Source of the DNA: Ruminococcus sp.
GTDB taxonomy: Bacteria > Bacillota > Clostridia > Oscillospirales > Acutalibacteraceae
Length of the DNA stretch: 64,000 bases
Reading direction: 5' to 3'
Assembly: GCA_017410265.1 (NCBI GenBank)
Contig: JAFQRC010000005.1
Location: 186,001-250,000, forward strand
The notes under the pieces were generated by a model. It was not told the DNA's origin. It did no database searches and saw only the letters and a program-made list of their open reading frames with translations. Each line of letters opens with the position of its first letter. The stretch's first letter is position 1. Made by a program: the position numbers and the translations under genes. This document shows positions 61,381 to 64,000 of this stretch, in pieces.

Positions 61381-62565
61381 TTAGTGATGGAAAAGTCGCA
61401 TTCCTGTGAATGCCATAGCCATATCATATTTATCAGCACATTCAATAACAACATCGTCTCTGATTGAACCGCCAGGCTCAGCGATATACTTAACACCGCT
61501 TCTGTAAGCACGCTCGATATTATCAGAGAACGGGAAGAATGCATCAGAGCCGAGTGCTACATTGTTCTTTGTAGCAAGATAAGCTTTGATTTCTTCGTCT
61601 GTAAGCGGTTCAGGCTGAGTTGTGAAATACTTCTGCCAGTTGCCATCAGCACAGACATCTTCTTCGTTTTTGTTGATATATCCGTCGATAACATTATCAC
61701 GGTCAGGTCTTCTGATAGTTTCAAGAAAAGGAAGATTCAACACCTTTTCATGCTGACGCAAGAACCATGTATCAGCCTTAGTACCAGCAAGACGAGTACA
61801 GTGAATTCTGCTCTGCTGACCAGCACCTACACCGATAGCCTGTCCGTCAACTGCGTAGCAAACAGAGTTTGACTGAGTGTACTTGAGTGTGATGAGAGCA
61901 ACAATCAAATCTCTGACTGCACTGTCAGGTAATTCTTTATTTTTAGTAACAAGGTTAGAAAGTAATTCCTTGTTTATTTCAAAATTGTTGCGACCTTGTT
62001 CGAATGTGATACCATAAACCTGCTTACGTTCAACAGGAGCAGGTACATAGTCAGGGTCAATTTTTACGATATTGTAGCTACCCTTACGCTTTGATTTAAG
62101 AATTTCTAAAGCTTCAGCATCGTAGCCAGGAGCGATAATACCGTCAGATACTTCTCTAGCAATCATTTTTGCTGTAGTAACATCACAAACATCAGAAAGT
62201 GCTACCCAGTCGCCAAATGAACACATACGGTCAGTACCTCTTGCTCTAGCATAAGCACAAGCAAGCGGTGAATCATCAAGACCTTCGATATCATCAACAA
62301 AGCAAGCTTTCTTTAATGTATCAGAGAGCTTGATACCAACAGCAGCTGAAGTTGGACTAACATGCTTAAATGATGTTACAGCAGGCATATTAAGAGCTTC
62401 TTTGAGCTCTTTTACCAGCTGCCAAGCGTTAAATGCATCAAGGAAATTGATATATCCAGGTCTGCCGTTTAAAATCTCGATAGGAAGTTCACTACCGTCT
62501 TCCATAAAAATCTTAGATGGTTTCTGGTTAGGATTACAACCATATTTTAATTCAAATTCAGTCAT
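61381..62565 (-). CDS. purH: AICAR transformylase without the cyclohydrolase domain
   Basis: The formyltransferase half of PurH as a separate 394-residue protein. Catalytic K67-H68 lie in SFKHVSPTSAAVG; GQQSRIHCTRLAG and AFFPFSDNIERAYRSGVKYIAEPGGSIRD are typical. The MGS-like N-terminal IMP cyclohydrolase domain is absent; that activity is expected from the upstream PurO-like gene. The start at 62565 has AAGGAG upstream. Confidence 0.88.
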   Translation of the reverse strand: MTEFELKYGCNPNQKPSKIFMEDGSELPIEILNGRPGYINFLDAFNAWQLVKELKEALNMPAVTSFKHVSPTSAAVGIKLSDTLKKACFVDDIEGLDDSPLACAYARARGTDRMCSFGDWVALSDVCDVTTAKMIAREVSDGIIAPGYDAEALEILKSKRKGSYNIVKIDPDYVPAPVERKQVYGITFEQGRNNFEINKELLSNLVTKNKELPDSAVRDLIVALITLKYTQSNSVCYAVDGQAIGVGAGQQSRIHCTRLAGTKADTWFLRQHEKVLNLPFLETIRRPDRDNVIDGYINKNEEDVCADGNWQKYFTTQPEPLTDEEIKAYLATKNNVALGSDAFFPFSDNIERAYRSGVKYIAEPGGSIRDDVVIECADKYDMAMAFTGMRLFHH

Positions 62566-62578
62566 AGCTTTCTCCTTA

Positions 62579-63295
62579 TCACACATTTTTGTTGATTATA
62601 ATCTCTGTAACATCTGTGCCATCAAGTGGAACACATCTAACAAACAGTGATACTTTATTGTCTTCGTTTAAGTTTGACCAGCAAAGGTCAGCAAGTTCCT
62701 CAGCTGTATTTGGAAGTGTTACTTCCTCAGGTTCTCCATAGAAAGAAGGAATCGGGTTACCATCACATTTATATGTATGAATAAAGTGACCAATACCGCT
62801 CATTGGCTTGTAGGAATAGTAATAGCGGTTGCAAGCTTCAGGATTGCCGTTTGCACTCTTCAAAATAGAAAGCTTGTATGAAAAATCAGCGTTAGAAAAA
62901 TCATACTCTACAACACCTGAAATACGAGGTGTGAAGTTAGGAGCGTCAGGCTCAAATTCACGGGTAGTAAGTGCATCTTCAAAGGTTTTTCCGTCCTTTA
63001 AGAAGTCATATATAGTATTTGTCTGGTCACCATTTGTGATGATATCTGTATTGCCTAGTTTTAAATAAGGATTATAGATAATAAGACTAGGATCTTCAAG
63101 CTTAGATTCATCAAATGCCTTTGTACGCATACCGCAATCAAACTTTTCAAAAATACGGTTACGGCTATTTTCACTACGACCCATGATAAAATAAGCAAAC
63201 ATAGCAGACTTACCATCAGCGGATTTACCCATAACAATGCCGCGACCAGGATATGTATTTTCAGAAAGAAGTGTTTTTAAATCAAATAATGCCAT
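62579..63295 (-). CDS. purO: PurO-type IMP cyclohydrolase
   Basis: A protein of the archaeal-type IMP cyclohydrolase family that closes FAICAR to IMP. The N-terminus (LSENTYPGRGIVMGKSADG) and FAYFIMGRSENSRNRIF resemble PurO; the position before a cyclohydrolase-less purH supports it. The start at 63295 gives 238 residues. I am fairly sure of the family from sequence feel and context, but it was not searched. Confidence 0.75.
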   Translation of the reverse strand: MALFDLKTLLSENTYPGRGIVMGKSADGKSAMFAYFIMGRSENSRNRIFEKFDCGMRTKAFDESKLEDPSLIIYNPYLKLGNTDIITNGDQTNTIYDFLKDGKTFEDALTTREFEPDAPNFTPRISGVVEYDFSNADFSYKLSILKSANGNPEACNRYYYSYKPMSGIGHFIHTYKCDGNPIPSFYGEPEEVTLPNTAEELADLCWSNLNEDNKVSLFVRCVPLDGTDVTEIIINKNV

Positions 63296-63310
63296 ACTAT
63301 TTACCATTCC

Positions 63311-63916
63311 TTAACTAATAAGATTTTTAGAAACCTGCTCAACTGCAGCAGGTAAAATTTTCCACTCTGCAAGTCGCATAACACGCTTTTGCAAAGTCTC
63401 GGGAGTATCATCGTCTTTGATGTAAACAGCTTTCTGGAGAATAATCTCTCCACCGTCAGGAATTTCGTTCACAAAATGAACTGTTGCACCAGTAACCTTC
63501 ACGCCTTTCTCTAAAGCGGCTTCGTGAACCTTTAGTCCATAAAAGCCTTTACCGCAGAAAGACGGAATCAAACTAGGGTGTACATTGATGATTCTGTTAC
63601 TATAGCGACTAGTAAAAGTTTCGCTTAAAATAGACATAAAGCCCGCTAGTACAATCAAATCAATATTGTATTCCTTAAGTTTTGAAATGATCTTTTCTTC
63701 AAAATCAAGCTGAGAAGAACAATCTTTCTTTAAGACAACGGCTGTATCAATGTCAGCTTTCTTAGCTCTTTGAAGCGCGTAAGCTGTGCTGTTGTTGGAA
63801 ATAACAAGCTTGATTTCTCCGCTTTCTATGATACCTTTTTTCTGTGCATTTATAAGTGCCTGTAGGTTTGTGCCACCGCCCGAAACCAGAACGGCTATTT
63901 TAGCCTTTTTAGACAT
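63311..63916 (-). CDS. purN: Phosphoribosylglycinamide formyltransferase
   Basis: Formylates GAR with 10-formyl-THF. VLVSGGGTNLQALI is N-terminal; catalytic N111, H113 (NVHPSLIPSF) and D154 (IPDGGEII) are present. At 201 residues it is normal. It follows purM closely, the usual purM-purN order. Confidence 0.96.
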   Translation of the reverse strand: MSKKAKIAVLVSGGGTNLQALINAQKKGIIESGEIKLVISNNSTAYALQRAKKADIDTAVVLKKDCSSQLDFEEKIISKLKEYNIDLIVLAGFMSILSETFTSRYSNRIINVHPSLIPSFCGKGFYGLKVHEAALEKGVKVTGATVHFVNEIPDGGEIILQKAVYIKDDDTPETLQKRVMRLAEWKILPAAVEQVSKNLIS

Positions 63917-63940
63917 GTGATACTCCTTTATACAAGAGAT

Positions 63941-64000
63941 TTATTCAATGATAATTTTATTGTCAGACTTAATAATCTCGCCAATAATATAAGCATCTTC
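63941..64000 (-). CDS. purM: Phosphoribosylaminoimidazole synthetase, C-terminal end only
   Basis: The last 19 codons (EDAYIIGEIIKSDNKIIIE) run off the right edge on the - strand and resemble the PurM C-terminus (GE..YVIGE). It precedes purN on the same strand, as purM does elsewhere. Confidence 0.7.
   Translation of the reverse strand, partial: EDAYIIGEIIKSDNKIIIE

Noticed and set aside
1..64000. CRISPR arrays or insertion sequences
   Set aside because: No regularly spaced direct repeats and no transposase-like reading frames were seen.

Overview
The window looks like a chromosomal segment of an endospore-forming, low-GC, Gram-positive anaerobe of class Clostridia, most likely the Ruminococcaceae/Oscillospiraceae. 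Four things point there: Bacillus/Clostridium gene order (miaB-ymcA-mutS-mutL, yggS-sepF-ylmH-divIVA-ileS-lspA, rplS-ylqF-rnhB, tig-clpP-clpX-lon-ysxC); strong GGAGG ribosome sites, often before TTG starts; sporulation and germination genes (yunB, sigK, cwlD, cwlJ-like, gerQ-like); and anaerobe-type functions (FeoAB, molybdopterin genes, no respiratory genes). No prophage, insertion sequence or CRISPR array was seen.

Layout. From 0 to 31.5 kb every gene is on the + strand: end of efp, a Cys/Asp-rich protein, yunB, tRNA modification and mismatch repair (miaB, ymcA-like, mutS, mutL, miaA), a HlyD-like protein, the division block (yggS, sepF, ylmH, divIVA), ileS, lspA, rluD, rplS, lepB, ylqF, rnhB, yraN, a dipeptidase, thrC, a phosphoesterase, the tig-clpP-clpX-lon-ysxC proteostasis block and a lysA-like gene. 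A bidirectional terminator at 31.5 kb faces a tyrosine recombinase and a 609-base AT-rich gene-free gap. Beyond it nearly all genes are on the - strand: an unknown protein, radA, cwlD and a nucleoside catabolic operon (deoC-deoD-deoB-cdd-udp). Then come divergent feoAB, sigK, prfC, hemW, gerQ/cwlJ-like genes, a tRNA-Ser locus, a molybdenum cofactor and transport block (moaA, moaC, MOSC, MoeA-like, mogA; modABC), gltS, an acyltransferase, and a purine operon (purM-purN-purO-purH-purD-purL).

How the genes work together. MiaA and MiaB make the i6A then ms2i6A tRNA modification and flank mutSL. DeoC, DeoD, DeoB, Cdd and Udp degrade nucleosides to central metabolites. ModABC imports molybdate for the neighbouring cofactor genes and appears to be controlled by a ModE-type operator. 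The purine genes cover most of IMP synthesis, with separate AICAR transformylase and PurO-type cyclohydrolase genes instead of bifunctional PurH. CwlJ and GerQ form the classical germination pair.

Most unusual: the tRNA-Ser(CGA) gene is preceded by an interrupted duplicate of its own 5' end carrying a 108-base GC-rich, strongly structured insert. Two sporulation genes (yunB, sigK) have their ribosome-binding site buried in the 3' arm of the preceding terminator-like hairpin. Starts, promoters and hairpins were read by eye; no database search was possible.
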